The notes beneath the pieces are model-generated. The model was not told the DNA's origin, did no database searches, and saw only the letters and a program-made list of their open reading frames with translations. The position numbers were made by a program, and so were the translations under genes. From RGIG3009 sp045541305 (GTDB lineage: Bacteria; Bacillota; Clostridia; Oscillospirales; Acutalibacteraceae), in assembly GCA_045541305.1 (NCBI GenBank), contig JAZQIV010000060.1, positions 1 through 20,633 of the forward strand: 20,633 nt of DNA, given 5' to 3'. This document shows positions 13,244 to 19,937 of the stretch, one piece after another (position 1 is the stretch's first letter; every line of letters begins with the position of its first letter).

Positions 13244-13540
13244 ATGAAGTCTTTAGGACTGGTTGAAGTCTCCAGCGTTACCGCCGGAGTCGATTGCCTG
13301 GACATCATGTGCAAATCCGCCAACGTGGAATTTGTCACATGGGAGCGCAAGCTCGGCGGACGTCTTGTGACGATTATCGTGCAGGGTGACATCTCCGCTG
13401 TTGCCGCAGCGGTGGAAAACGCCGTTGCGAACGCAATCATTAAACCCTGTGCTCACGCTGTCATTGCCAGCCCCCATGAGGAAACCGTGCGGATGGTCAA
13501 CCTGAGCGCTGCTCGAATTCAAAAGAAGGCAGGTAACTGA
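13244..13540 (+). CDS. divergent BMC-H shell protein with Cys residues
   Basis: A 98-residue BMC-domain protein that differs from the canonical copies around it. The core KSLGLVEVSSVTAGVDCLD, then LVTIIVQGDISAVAAAVENA, is clear. The pore loop is KLGGR (36-40) instead of KIGSG, adding a positive charge near the pore. Cys18, Cys23 and Cys69 are unusual for the family and could bind metal or form contacts. A short basic tail (ARIQKKAGN) extends the C terminus, as in some PduK/EutK-type proteins but without their extra domain. An AAGGAGA ribosome site lies just upstream. Confidence 0.88.
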   Translation: MKSLGLVEVSSVTAGVDCLDIMCKSANVEFVTWERKLGGRLVTIIVQGDISAVAAAVENAVANAIIKPCAHAVIASPHEETVRMVNLSAARIQKKAGN

Positions 13541-13543
13541 AAA

Positions 13544-13903
13544 ATGGCAGAAAAAGAAAAATTGGTCCCCACCGAGGTGCCCGAGAAGGCGCCCGAAGCA
13601 GAACCGGTAAAGGAGGTAAAGAGAATGGCACTGGAAGCATTGGGCATGGTCGAAACCAGAGGTTTGGTGGCCGCCATCGAAGCTGCTGACGCAATGGTCA
13701 AAGCTGCGAATGTGACCTTGATCGGTACCGAGAAAATCGGATCCGGCCTTGTGTCCGTTATGGTTCGCGGCGATGTCGGCGCTGTCAAAGCTGCTGTCGA
13801 AGCCGGTTCGACGTCCGCGTCTACGCTGGGCGAGTTGGTTGCGACCCATGTAATCCCGAGACCCCACAGCGACGTCGAGAAAATCTTGCCGACGCTGAAA
13901 TAA
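13544..13903 (+). CDS. BMC-H shell protein, copy 2, with N-terminal extension and possible second start
   Basis: The full frame encodes 119 residues: a 27-residue charged, Pro-rich extension with many Glu and Lys, then a canonical PduA/EutM-type domain (MALEALGMVETRG, pore loop KIGSG, HVIPRPHSDVEKILP). The first ATG (13544) lies three bases after the stop of the preceding gene and has only a distant, weak ribosome site (AGAAGG). A second ATG at 13625, in the same frame, is preceded at eight bases by a perfect AAAGGAGG (13609-13616) and gives a 92-residue protein of the usual length. Both starts may be used. The extension has no stop codons, which would be easily gained if it were plain spacer. 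The core is nearly identical to copy 3. Confidence 0.85.
   Translation: MAEKEKLVPTEVPEKAPEAEPVKEVKRMALEALGMVETRGLVAAIEAADAMVKAANVTLIGTEKIGSGLVSVMVRGDVGAVKAAVEAGSTSASTLGELVATHVIPRPHSDVEKILPTLK
13609..13616 (+). promoter_or_regulatory. internal ribosome binding site inside the extended BMC-H gene
   Basis: AAAGGAGG lies eight bases before the ATG at 13625. The same bases encode Val-Lys-Glu-Val-Lys-Arg in the extended frame. It is as strong as the sites of the other shell genes, whereas the upstream start at 13544 has a poor site, so the short product is probably the more abundant. Confidence 0.75.
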
Positions 13904-14216
13904 GTCTACCCAACAAAAAAACAAGGAGGAAACAACAATGGCACTGGAAGCATTAGGTATGGTCGAAACCAGAGGTTTGGTCGCCGCTATCGAAGCTGCT
14001 GACGCAATGGTCAAAGCTGCGAACGTCGTCCTGATCGGTACCGAGAAAATCGGTTCCGGACTCGTGTCCGTCATGGTTCGCGGCGATGTCGGCGCTGTTA
14101 AGTCCGCTGTGGAAGCCGGTTCGTCTTCTGCTGCGCGTCTGGGCGAAGTCGTTGCTACGCATGTCATCCCGAGACCCCATGGCGATGTGGAGAAGATCCT
14201 GCCCGTACTCAAATAA
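13625..14216 (+). repeat. tandem duplication of a BMC-H gene
   Basis: The segments 13625-13903 and 13938-14216 encode proteins that differ at about eight of 92 residues and share long identical DNA blocks, for example over the GMVETRGL and SVMVRGDVGAV codons. They look like a recent tandem copy, or copies kept alike by gene conversion. The gene at 12954 is a third, more diverged relative. Confidence 0.9.
13938..14216 (+). CDS. PduA/EutM-type BMC-H shell protein, copy 3
   Basis: A 92-residue canonical hexameric shell protein, with the pore loop KIGSG at residues 37-41, the VMVRGDVGAVKSAVEAG helix region and the HVIPRPHGDVEKILP end. It is about 91 percent identical in residues to the core of copy 2; the differences fall mostly in the C-terminal half (for example Ser/Ala/Arg changes near 63-67). 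The ribosome site AAGGAGG precedes the ATG by about nine bases. It is followed by a strong hairpin, and is probably among the most abundant shell subunits. Confidence 0.96.
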   Translation: MALEALGMVETRGLVAAIEAADAMVKAANVVLIGTEKIGSGLVSVMVRGDVGAVKSAVEAGSSSAARLGEVVATHVIPRPHGDVEKILPVLK

Positions 14217-14233
14217 GAGTGTTTGTATGGTTC

Positions 14234-14263
14234 ATGCGGAGAGAGCATCCGCTCTCTCCGCAT
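14234..14263 (+). promoter_or_regulatory. strong intercistronic hairpin without a T tract
   Basis: ATGCGGAGAGAGC (14234-14246) pairs perfectly with GCTCTCTCCGCAT (14251-14263) around the loop ATCC. Thirteen uninterrupted pairs make a very stable stem. TCTCCCC follows rather than a T run, so it is not a standard intrinsic terminator. It lies between the BMC-H genes and the low-copy pentamer gene, a place where an RNA stabiliser or processing site would adjust expression. Confidence 0.85.
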
Positions 14264-14303
14264 TCTCCCCATCCAATTACTAACAAATGAAAAGGTGAGT
14301 CAC

Positions 14304-14585
14304 ATGATCGTCGGAAAAGTTGTGGGAAGCATCGTTTCCACACGTAAAAACGACAACTTAATCGGCAGCAAATTTATGGTGGTTGAGCCTCTCGCCGATA
14401 TGGGCGGCAGCTCTTCCGGCATCGTTGCGATCGATAACGTCGGCGCCGGTATCGGTGAATTGGTATTGGTAGCGACCGGCAGCGCAGCCCGCATCGGCTG
14501 CAATATGGAACATGCGCCCGTGGATGCCGCCATCGTCGGCATCGTGGACAGCGGTATTGGACTGAAGAATCATGAACATCAATGA
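14304..14585 (+). CDS. EutN/CcmL-type BMC-P pentameric vertex protein
   Basis: A 93-residue protein of the EutN/CcmL family, which caps the twelve vertices of the polyhedral shell. The start MIVGKVVGSIVSTRKND, then GSKFMVVEP, DNVGAGIGELVLVATGSAAR and the end VDAAIVGIVDSGI are diagnostic. The ATG at 14304 has AAAGGTGAG at 14290-14298; an upstream in-frame frame extends through the hairpin and is rejected. Its end overlaps the start of the PduS-type gene by 14 bases. Confidence 0.95.
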   Translation: MIVGKVVGSIVSTRKNDNLIGSKFMVVEPLADMGGSSSGIVAIDNVGAGIGELVLVATGSAARIGCNMEHAPVDAAIVGIVDSGIGLKNHEHQ

Positions 14586-15906
14586 ACTCAAAGCCCTTCT
14601 GCGTGAAGGCGGTGTTGTCGGCGCAGGCGGCGCCGGTTTCCCCTCCTATGCGAAACTGGACGAACGCGCCGACACCCTGATTCTCAATTGCGCAGAATGC
14701 GAACCCTTGCTCAAGCTGCACCAGCAACTGCTGGAACGGCATGCGGAGGAAATCCTCAGCGCATTTGATATGATTGCGAAAATAATCGGAGCCTCTTCGG
14801 TGATTATCGGTATCAAGGGTCACTACAAACGGACCATTGAAGCCGTGGAACACCACATGCGCTCCTTTGAAAATATGTCGATCTGCCGGTTGCCCGCGGT
14901 GTATCCCGCCGGTGACGAGGTGGTCTTGATCTACGAGGCAACGGGACGGGTCGTGCCGCCCGGCGGCATTCCCATCGCGGTGGGCGTGACCGTTTTTAAC
15001 GTGGAAACCATCCTCAACGTTGCCGGATTACTGAGCGGTCAGCCGGTCACGCACAAGTACGTGACGGTGGCAGGTGAAGTGGCGGCTCCCGCCACCTTCA
15101 AGGTGCCGATCGGCACCTCTATCAGCGAACTCATCACGTTGGCCGGTGGCACTACCACTCCTCGTCCTGCATATCTGATGGGCGGCCCGATGATGGGGCG
15201 CATCGGCAGCAGCTTGGAACCGGTTACCAAGACCACCAATGCGGTGCTTGTGTTGCCGGACGATCATCTGCTGATCGAGAAAAAGCAAGCCAAACCCTTT
15301 GTGGATATGAAACGGGCAATGGCAGCCTGTTGCCAATGCAACTACTGCACCGATCTGTGCCCCCGCCACATGCTGGGTCATCCGATCGAGCCGCACAAAT
15401 TTATGCTGTACGCATCCAACGGCATCACGAACGATGCCACACCGTATTTGAATTCGTTTTATTGCGTTAGCTGTGGATTGTGCGAGCTGTATTCCTGCGG
15501 CCAGGGACTGGCTCCCCGCACCTTGCTTGCCGAGTGCAAAAACGGGTTGCGCAAAAACGGCGTGAAGCCGCCTGTGCCCGTCACCGCGCCGGTCAACCCG
15601 GCCCGCAATTACCGCAAAGTCCCGATGGATCGGTTGATGGCGCGGCTTAAGCTCACGAAATACAACGTGGATGCGCCGCTTTCCGATGCGGTTCCCGCAC
15701 AAAAGGAATTGCGGATCTTGCTTTCCCAACATATTGGTGCCCCCGCCAAGACGGTCGTTGCCGTGGGCGACAAGGTCGTTGCCGGTCAGGTGATCGCCGA
15801 AGCGGCGGAAAATGCACTCAGCGTTAACATTCATTCACCGATCAACGCCACCGTTCGCGCGGTGAGCGATACGGTCATCACACTGACGAAGGAGGATGCG
15901 ATATGA
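14572..15906 (+). CDS. PduS-type flavin and iron-sulfur protein (RnfC-like)
   Basis: A 444-residue protein like PduS, a cobalamin reductase in B12-dependent loci and a likely NADH-linked electron carrier in glycyl-radical loci. The N-terminal GVVGAGGAGFPSYAKL (14-29) and the following ILNCAECEPLL are the RnfC/Nqo1-type FMN/NADH region. An SLBB-like segment lies near 160-195. Two 4Fe-4S motifs follow: Cys253, 256, 259, 263 (CQCNYCTDLCP) and Cys298, 301, 304, 309 (CVSCGLCELYSC). The C-terminal region (about 395-440, VVAVGDKVVAGQVIAEAA) is a barrel-sandwich hybrid. It overlaps the BMC-P gene by 14 bases, and its ribosome site is weak, so translational coupling is likely. It is followed directly by the PduT-type shell protein, which could pass electrons across the shell. 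Confidence 0.93.
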   Translation: MNINELKALLREGGVVGAGGAGFPSYAKLDERADTLILNCAECEPLLKLHQQLLERHAEEILSAFDMIAKIIGASSVIIGIKGHYKRTIEAVEHHMRSFENMSICRLPAVYPAGDEVVLIYEATGRVVPPGGIPIAVGVTVFNVETILNVAGLLSGQPVTHKYVTVAGEVAAPATFKVPIGTSISELITLAGGTTTPRPAYLMGGPMMGRIGSSLEPVTKTTNAVLVLPDDHLLIEKKQAKPFVDMKRAMAACCQCNYCTDLCPRHMLGHPIEPHKFMLYASNGITNDATPYLNSFYCVSCGLCELYSCGQGLAPRTLLAECKNGLRKNGVKPPVPVTAPVNPARNYRKVPMDRLMARLKLTKYNVDAPLSDAVPAQKELRILLSQHIGAPAKTVVAVGDKVVAGQVIAEAAENALSVNIHSPINATVRAVSDTVITLTKEDAI

Positions 15907-16451
15907 AAAAAGCGATCGGTATGATCGAATATAAAACGGTTTCCTCCGGTATGATGGCCACCGATCGGATGGTCAAGACCGCGGAAGTGGAGGTGCTGGA
16001 AGCCAGCACTGTCTGCCCCGGCAAGTACATGGTGCTCATCAGCGGCGAGCTTTCTGCCGTGCGTGCAGCGGTGGATGCTGCTGCCACGCATTATCCCGAT
16101 GCTCTGATCGACAGCTTTGTGCTGGGTAACCCCCATGAAAGCATTTTCAGTGCGTTGTACGGCTCCACGGATATCGGCGCGCCGAACGCGCTCGGCGTTT
16201 TGGAGACCTTTACGGCTGCTGCGGCAATCGTGGCGGCGGACGTGGCCGCCAAAACCGCTCAGGTTGATCTGGTGGAGCTGCGGCTCGCACGAGGCATGTG
16301 CGGCAAATCGTATTTGCTGCTCACCGGTGAGATCGCAGCGGTACAAGCTGCAATTGACCGCGCACAAGCGGGGGCCGGCGAAAACGGTATGTATCTTGAC
16401 AGCGCGATCATTCCCCATCCCGACGAGAAAATGTGGCGCAGCATTCTGTAA
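15903..16451 (+). CDS. PduT-type BMC-T trimeric shell protein
   Basis: A 182-residue protein with two fused BMC domains (about 3-90 and 95-180), so three subunits give one pseudohexamer. Cys38, in ASTVCPGKY, is at the position of the Cys that in characterised PduT holds a 4Fe-4S cluster in the central pore. This supports a redox role with the PduS-type protein just upstream. The start overlaps the preceding stop (ATGA) and has a strong AAGGAGG site at 15888-15894. Confidence 0.94.
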   Translation: MKKAIGMIEYKTVSSGMMATDRMVKTAEVEVLEASTVCPGKYMVLISGELSAVRAAVDAAATHYPDALIDSFVLGNPHESIFSALYGSTDIGAPNALGVLETFTAAAAIVAADVAAKTAQVDLVELRLARGMCGKSYLLLTGEIAAVQAAIDRAQAGAGENGMYLDSAIIPHPDEKMWRSIL

Positions 16452-16488
16452 CATACAGGATGAATCCTAAGTAAAGGAGGTCATGGCG

Positions 16489-17247
16489 ATGCTCGCAATT
16501 GAACGGCGAAATGCAATCCTCGCGCAGTTGTCACAAAACGGAAAAGTCATTGTTGCGGATTTGAGCCGTGACTTCGGTGTAACAGAGGAAACCATTCGTC
16601 GCGACCTGGAAAAGCTGGACAAAGAAGGTCTGGCAAAGAAAACACACGGCGGTGCTGTGGCAACGCAGACCATGAAAACCGATCTGCCGTTCAGCGTGCG
16701 CAAACGTGCCAACGTGGATCGCAAGCAGCGGATCGCCCAAAAGATCGGTGAAATGATCCACGACGGCGATTACATTATGCTGGATGCCAGTTCCACCGCG
16801 ATCTTCGTTACCAAATATATTAAATCCCGCAAAAACATCACCCTCATCACCAACTCGGTGGAAATCCTGCTGGAGCTCGCCGATAAAGAGGGCTGGAACG
16901 TCTTATGCACGGGCGGCGCACTCAAAGAGGGCGCGCTTGCCATGGTGGGCACCACCGCCGAAAAAATGATCCGCGGTTTCCACGTGGACTTGGCAGTGTG
17001 CTCCTCCAAAGGCTTGGATATGACGATGGGCGTCACCGATTCCAATGAAAAAGACTCCCAGATCAAACAAGCCATTTTCGCCGCCGCCAACCGCAAGGTA
17101 CTGGCGATCGACGCCACCAAGTTTGATAAAATCTCCTTTGTGAAAGTATGCGATATCAACGAGGTTGACACCATCGTCACCGACGAAAAGCCGTCGGATC
17201 GTTGGGCGGAATACTTGAAAAATAAGGATGTTGAATTGGTTTATTAA
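16489..17247 (+). CDS. DeoR-family transcriptional regulator
   Basis: A 252-residue DeoR-family regulator. The N-terminal winged helix-turn-helix is clear: VIVADLSRDFGVTEETIRRDLEKLDKEGLAKKTHGGAV (about 20-57, given in parts), with the recognition helix TEETIRRDL. A sugar-phosphate sensor domain follows (DYIMLDASSTA near 90, ITLITNS near 112, GAL and GTTAEKMI, then KVLAIDATKFDK near 205). Family members usually repress catabolic operons until a phosphorylated intermediate binds; here a deoxysugar 1-phosphate is a sensible but unproven ligand. AAAGGAGG (16473-16480) is two bases from ATG 16483 but eight from ATG 16489, so the latter is chosen. It lies inside the operon, so it would be autoregulated. 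Confidence 0.92.
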   Translation: MLAIERRNAILAQLSQNGKVIVADLSRDFGVTEETIRRDLEKLDKEGLAKKTHGGAVATQTMKTDLPFSVRKRANVDRKQRIAQKIGEMIHDGDYIMLDASSTAIFVTKYIKSRKNITLITNSVEILLELADKEGWNVLCTGGALKEGALAMVGTTAEKMIRGFHVDLAVCSSKGLDMTMGVTDSNEKDSQIKQAIFAAANRKVLAIDATKFDKISFVKVCDINEVDTIVTDEKPSDRWAEYLKNKDVELVY

Positions 17248-17267
17248 CGGAAAGGATTGGATCTGCT

Positions 17268-18470
17268 ATGAAAATTCTTGTTATCAACGCCGGTAGTTCC
17301 TCGCTCAAATATCAGTTATTCGACATGGATAACGGTGCTGTGCTGGCTAAAGGTAACTGTGAGCGTATCGGCGATACCACCGGTGTCATCACCCACAAAC
17401 GCCCCGGCAAAGAGGATTACAAAGATACCCCCGTTCTGCCCACGCACGAAGAAGCGTTGGCATTGGTGCTCAAAATGCTGACCGACGCCGAATACGGCGT
17501 GATCGGCAGTATCGACGAGATCGATGCGGTGGGTCATCGCGTGGCACACGGCGGTGAGCAATATAAGCAATCCACCCCGATCGACGACGAGGTGATCGCG
17601 TACCTCGAAACCATTGTGCCGATCAACCCGCTGCACGGGCCTCCCGCGATCACCGGCATGAAGGCCTGCCGTCGGTTGATGCCGAATACGCCGCAGGTTG
17701 GTGTGTTTGACACTTCATTTTATGCGAATATCGAAGATTTCCGCATCATCTATCCCATTCCGTACGAGCTGTACACCGAGCACAAGATTCGCCGCTACGG
17801 TTTCCACGGCACCTCGCACCGTTATGTATCGGGTAAGGCAGCCGAAGTGGTGGGCAAGCCGATCGAAGAACTCAAGATCGTCACGTGTCACCTGGGTAAC
17901 GGTTCTTCCATCACCGCGGTGGACGGCGGTGTTGCCATTGATACCTCGATGGGCTTCACCCCGCAGGAAGGCGTCCCGATGGGCACCCGCAGCGGCACCA
18001 TTGATCCCACCGTTGTGCCGTATATCATGAAGCTGAAAAACATGACGGCCGACGAAGTGGAAACGCTGCTGAATAAGCAATCCGGTCTGTTGGGTGTCAG
18101 CGGTCTTTCCAACGATTGCCGCAATGTGTCCGAGGCAGCGGCTGCGGGCAACTATCGCGCCGGACTTGCCATTCGCATGTTGGCAAACAGCATTAAAAAA
18201 TACGTTGGCAGCTACATCGCCGAAATGAACGGCATCGATGTGCTGGTCTTCACCGCCGGTATCGGCGAGAACGATGACAACATGCGTCGCTTAGTTTGCG
18301 AAAACATGACCTGCTTCGGCATTGCGATCGACGAAGAAAAGAACGCGAACCTCAAAAAAGGTCAACCGGTGGATATTTCTGCCGAGGGATCCCGCGTGCG
18401 TGTGTTAGTCATTCCGACGGATGAAGAATACATGATCGCGAAAGACACGATGAAATTCTGCAAGGAGTGA
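17268..18470 (+). CDS. ackA: acetate/propionate kinase
   Basis: A 400-residue ASKHA-fold kinase that turns acyl-phosphate and ADP into acid and ATP. Family motifs are LVINAGSSSLKYQLF (4-18), VGHRVAHGGEQY (about 86-97), INPLHGPPAI (about 119-128), GVFDTSFY, RYGFHGTSHRYVS, CHLGNGSSI, MGTRSGTIDP and VFTAGIGEND. The length is normal. In this locus it should work mainly as a propionate kinase on propionyl-phosphate made by PduL, giving the ATP yield of the pathway. No encapsulation peptide is visible, so it is probably cytosolic. A moderate AAAGGATTGG site precedes the ATG. Sequence alone cannot separate acetate from propionate preference. Confidence 0.95.
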   Translation: MKILVINAGSSSLKYQLFDMDNGAVLAKGNCERIGDTTGVITHKRPGKEDYKDTPVLPTHEEALALVLKMLTDAEYGVIGSIDEIDAVGHRVAHGGEQYKQSTPIDDEVIAYLETIVPINPLHGPPAITGMKACRRLMPNTPQVGVFDTSFYANIEDFRIIYPIPYELYTEHKIRRYGFHGTSHRYVSGKAAEVVGKPIEELKIVTCHLGNGSSITAVDGGVAIDTSMGFTPQEGVPMGTRSGTIDPTVVPYIMKLKNMTADEVETLLNKQSGLLGVSGLSNDCRNVSEAAAAGNYRAGLAIRMLANSIKKYVGSYIAEMNGIDVLVFTAGIGENDDNMRRLVCENMTCFGIAIDEEKNANLKKGQPVDISAEGSRVRVLVIPTDEEYMIAKDTMKFCKE

Positions 18471-18476
18471 TATAAG

Positions 18477-19922
18477 ATGGCAACAACAATTTCGGAAGCT
18501 GAGATCCGCCAGGTTGTCAGTCAGGTTTTAAACCGCATGCAAACCACACCCGCGACCTCGTGGGATTCCACCCAATACGGCGGTCGTAAATTGATCGGCA
18601 TTTACGAGGATATGAACGATGCCATCAAAGCGGCGGAGGCCGGTTACCGCGCAATCCGCGCCATGAGCGTGGAGGAGCGCGAAAAGATCATCACCGAGAT
18701 CCGCAAACGCACCCGCGAAGAAGCCGGCATCATGGCAGAGCTCGGTGTGGCGGAAACCGGTATGGGCCGTGTGGATCACAAACGCGCCAAGCACTTGCTG
18801 GTGGCGGATAAGACCCCCGGCACCGAAGATATCGTGTCCAACGCGAAGACCGGCGATAACGGTCTGACGCTCATCGAGATGGCACCGTTTGGTGTGGTGG
18901 GTGCGATCACCCCCAGCACCAACCCCAGCGAAACGGTGATCTGCAACAGCATTGGCATGATCGCGGCAGGCAACGGTGTGGTGTTCAACCCCCACCCCAA
19001 CGCCATTGCCACCTCCAACTATGCGGTGGACCTTATCAACCGCGCCTGCAAAGCGGCTGGCGGCCCCGACGTGCTCGTGTGCTCCATGGTAAAACCCACC
19101 ATGGAATCCGCTGCGGTGATGCAATCGCATCCTTCGATCCGCTTGCTGGTTTGCACCGGCGGTCCCGGTGTGGTGCGTGCGGTGCTGTCGTCCGGCAAAA
19201 AAGCGATCGGCGCCGGTGCGGGTAACCCGCCCGTTATCGTGGACGATACCGCTGATATTGCGAAAGCCGGCAAGGACATCATCGACGGTTGCACGTTTGA
19301 CAACAACCTGCCCTGCATTGCCGAAAAAGAAGTGTTCGCGTTCCGCAACATTGCGGATGAGCTGATTTCGGTCATGCTGCGCAACGGTGCGTATCAGATC
19401 AACGCCAACCAGGCGAAGCAGCTGGCAGACATTGTGCTGGTGAACAAGACCGATAAGAACGGCAAGACGAAAACCATTGTCAACCGCGACTGCGTGGGCC
19501 GCGATGCCGACGTGCTGCTGGCCAAGATCGGCATTAACGTGAGCAAGGATATTCGTTGCATCATCTGCGAAGCCGATTTCGATCATCCTTTCGTGCAGCA
19601 CGAGCTGATGATGCCCATTCTACCCATCGTGCGGGTGGACAACATCGACGAAGCAATCGAGCTCGCCTGCAAAGCGGAGCATGGCAATCGCCACACCGCT
19701 CACATGCATTCCAAAAATATCGATCATCTGTCCCGTTTCGCCAAAGCGGTGGAAACCACCATTTTTGTGAAAAATGCGCCGTCGTACGCCGGTATCGGTT
19801 TTGGCGGCGAGGGACATACTACCTTCACCATTGCCGGTCCCACCGGCGAGGGTATCACCTCGGCACGCAGCTTTACGCGTCAGCGCCGCTGCGTGATGGC
19901 AGACAGCTTCCGCATTATCTAA
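18477..19922 (+). CDS. CoA-acylating propionaldehyde dehydrogenase (PduP/EutE type)
   Basis: A 481-residue aldehyde dehydrogenase that should convert propionaldehyde, CoA and NAD to propionyl-CoA. The N-terminal helix SEAEIRQVVSQVLNRMQ (about 6-22) is a clear encapsulation peptide, with a linker to the enzyme. Core motifs include FGVVGAITPSTNPSETVICN (about 139-158), TGGPGVVRAVLSSGKK and AIGAGAGNPPVIVDDTAD, and the catalytic Cys280 in NNLPCIAEKE. The short C terminus and the absence of the Glu general base of hydrolytic aldehyde dehydrogenases fit the acylating subfamily. It lies six bases after the kinase stop and next to PduL. Confidence 0.95.
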   Translation: MATTISEAEIRQVVSQVLNRMQTTPATSWDSTQYGGRKLIGIYEDMNDAIKAAEAGYRAIRAMSVEEREKIITEIRKRTREEAGIMAELGVAETGMGRVDHKRAKHLLVADKTPGTEDIVSNAKTGDNGLTLIEMAPFGVVGAITPSTNPSETVICNSIGMIAAGNGVVFNPHPNAIATSNYAVDLINRACKAAGGPDVLVCSMVKPTMESAAVMQSHPSIRLLVCTGGPGVVRAVLSSGKKAIGAGAGNPPVIVDDTADIAKAGKDIIDGCTFDNNLPCIAEKEVFAFRNIADELISVMLRNGAYQINANQAKQLADIVLVNKTDKNGKTKTIVNRDCVGRDADVLLAKIGINVSKDIRCIICEADFDHPFVQHELMMPILPIVRVDNIDEAIELACKAEHGNRHTAHMHSKNIDHLSRFAKAVETTIFVKNAPSYAGIGFGGEGHTTFTIAGPTGEGITSARSFTRQRRCVMADSFRII

Positions 19923-19937
19923 AAAGGAGTCGTTACT

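Noticed and set aside
13253..14272. A 339-codon minus-strand frame across four shell genes, with internally repeated sequence
   Set aside because: The repeats only mirror the tandem BMC-H copies on the plus strand. No ribosome site or plausible protein.
14223..14303. An N-terminal extension of the BMC-P protein
   Set aside because: The frame is open by chance through the hairpin; the family start MIVGKV at 14304 has its own ribosome site.
16460..16471. Small palindrome AGGATGAATCCT before the regulator gene
   Set aside because: The five-base arms are too short to distinguish from chance and no second copy was seen near the promoters.
18528..19601. A 357-codon minus-strand frame opposite the aldehyde dehydrogenase gene
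   Set aside because: The His/Gly/Val-rich translation is typical of antisense shadow; the plus-strand gene is unambiguous.
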